This document shows, in pieces, positions 63,495 to 64,000 of a DNA stretch of 64,000 nt. The notes under the pieces are model-generated. The model worked only from the letters and a program-made list of their open reading frames with translations. It ran no database searches and had not been told where the DNA came from. The number at the start of each line of letters is the position of its first letter. Within the stretch, counting starts at the first letter, position 1. The stretch is from Pictodentalium vernedei (lineage: Eukaryota; Mollusca; Scaphopoda; Dentaliida; Dentaliidae). Both the position numbers and the translations under genes were made by a program. The stretch lies in the NCBI GenBank assembly GCA_031216915.1, contig CM062293.1, positions 154,016,285-154,080,284 on the forward strand, in the 5' to 3' direction.

Positions 63495-63795
63495 GGGATT
63501 GGACAGTTCGCCGAACATTTGGACATTTCGCCGGAAAAAAGCTGGATTTTTCGCCGAATTGTTGGACACTTCGCCGAAACTTTGGACACTTCGCCGAAAA
63601 AAAGACTATTCGCCGGAAAATATCAGACAGTTCGCCGAAATAAATTTTTCTGCGAGGTGTCTGAAATTTTCCGGCGAATAGTCTTTTTTTTCTCCGAAAA
63701 AAGACTATTCGCCGGAAAATATCGGACAGTTCGCCGAATTAAATTGTCTCGATACCCGGCGAATAGTCCTTTTTTCGGCGAAGTTTCCAAGGTTA
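63495..63795. repeat. TTCGCCGAA minisatellite with inverted halves
   Basis: TTCGCCGAA or TTCGCCGGAAAA recurs every 15-30 bp with gacagttcgccgaa, ggacacttcgccgaa and agactattcgccggaaaata. The same unit appears inverted (ttttccggcgaatagtcttt), giving hairpins at 63595-63720. A 144-codon frame across it is an artefact of the repeat. Confidence 0.75.
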
Positions 63796-63983
63796 ATTCT
63801 TAGTGATTTTTCAGGAAATTATAAACAACAACGCAAGTTTATTTTTATTATTTTTATATCGAAATAACATCATTGCAAACAACACAAAACAGTAAAAGCA
63901 GTAATGACAACATGGTAAATATAGAAGTGCATACATGAAGTATATCCTATAGGTCTACCTAAATAGGCAATAAATATCTTTTT

Positions 63984-63999
63984 GGAGGGGGGGGGGGGG
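63984..63999 (+). repeat. Poly-G run at window end
   Basis: A run of G residues following tttttggagg; similar G or C runs occur at 4310, 11505, 31207, 32550 and 57254. Confidence 0.7.
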
Positions 64000-64000
64000 T

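Noticed and set aside
63369-63803. 144-codon frame
   Set aside because: It is produced by the TTCGCCGAA minisatellite.

Overview
The window is nuclear DNA of an animal, probably a marine invertebrate and plausibly a mollusc. The evidence is spliced genes with GT-AG introns of up to about 15 kb, a solute-carrier gene of animal type, Tc1-like transposons, a non-LTR retrotransposon, tRNA-derived SINEs, and many short non-autonomous elements. The mollusc suggestion rests mainly on elements that carry an (ACGG)n microsatellite beside a terminal hairpin, which recall the pearl/CvA elements of bivalves. It is an inference, not an identification.

The one confident host gene is on the minus strand: an organic anion transporting polypeptide (OATP, SLCO family). 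Eight coding exons were reconstructed by hand and their phases join without conflict: 37507-36776, 35471-35385, 34520-34329, 30118-29954, 26242-25902, 10395-10241, 9061-8997 and 3423-3011. Together they encode the N-terminal membrane region, the family signature DPKWVGAWWLGFL, the Kazal-like cysteine-rich extracellular loop, and the C-terminus to the stop codon. Only the first codons are missing. A 7-nt coding piece at 49878-49872 (ATG GCA G, then a GT donor) fits the open phase and may be the first coding exon. That would give a gene of about 47 kb and a protein of 718 residues.

Almost everything else is mobile or repetitive DNA, most of it inside the introns of this gene. 0-7 kb: foldback elements, a three-copy ATGTTCCAATAAGAC-ended family, and a hairpin/(ACGG)n element. 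7-13 kb: palindromic TTAA-flanked MITEs, one nested inside another. 13.3-15.7 kb: a satellite of about 327 bp with two alternating subtypes. 16.7-20.5 kb: a non-LTR retrotransposon with endonuclease and reverse transcriptase, broken by two frameshifts. 21.1-25.0 kb: a higher-order tandem array with poly-T/poly-G tracts. 27-33 kb: SINEs, foldback elements and a lone Tc1 end. 34.9-36.8 kb: three long-hairpin MITEs. 37.9-39.7 kb: an element bounded by 11-bp inverted repeats and filled by a 645-bp tandem repeat. 40.4-41.1 kb: a MITE interrupted by a SINE with a 12-bp target duplication. 42.6-43.9 kb: a diverged repeat mosaic. 45-46 kb: a decayed pseudogene of an uncharacterised family. 48.2-49.7 kb and 61.7-62.8 kb: two dead Tc1-like transposons. 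50-64 kb: further MITEs, foldbacks and a TTCGCCGAA minisatellite, with no gene I can identify.

The unifying observation is that several unrelated-looking palindromic families share TTAA target sites and CCCTTT-type ends. They look like piggyBac-type non-autonomous elements that have repeatedly evolved into near-perfect long hairpins. I see no operon, CRISPR array or other prokaryotic feature.
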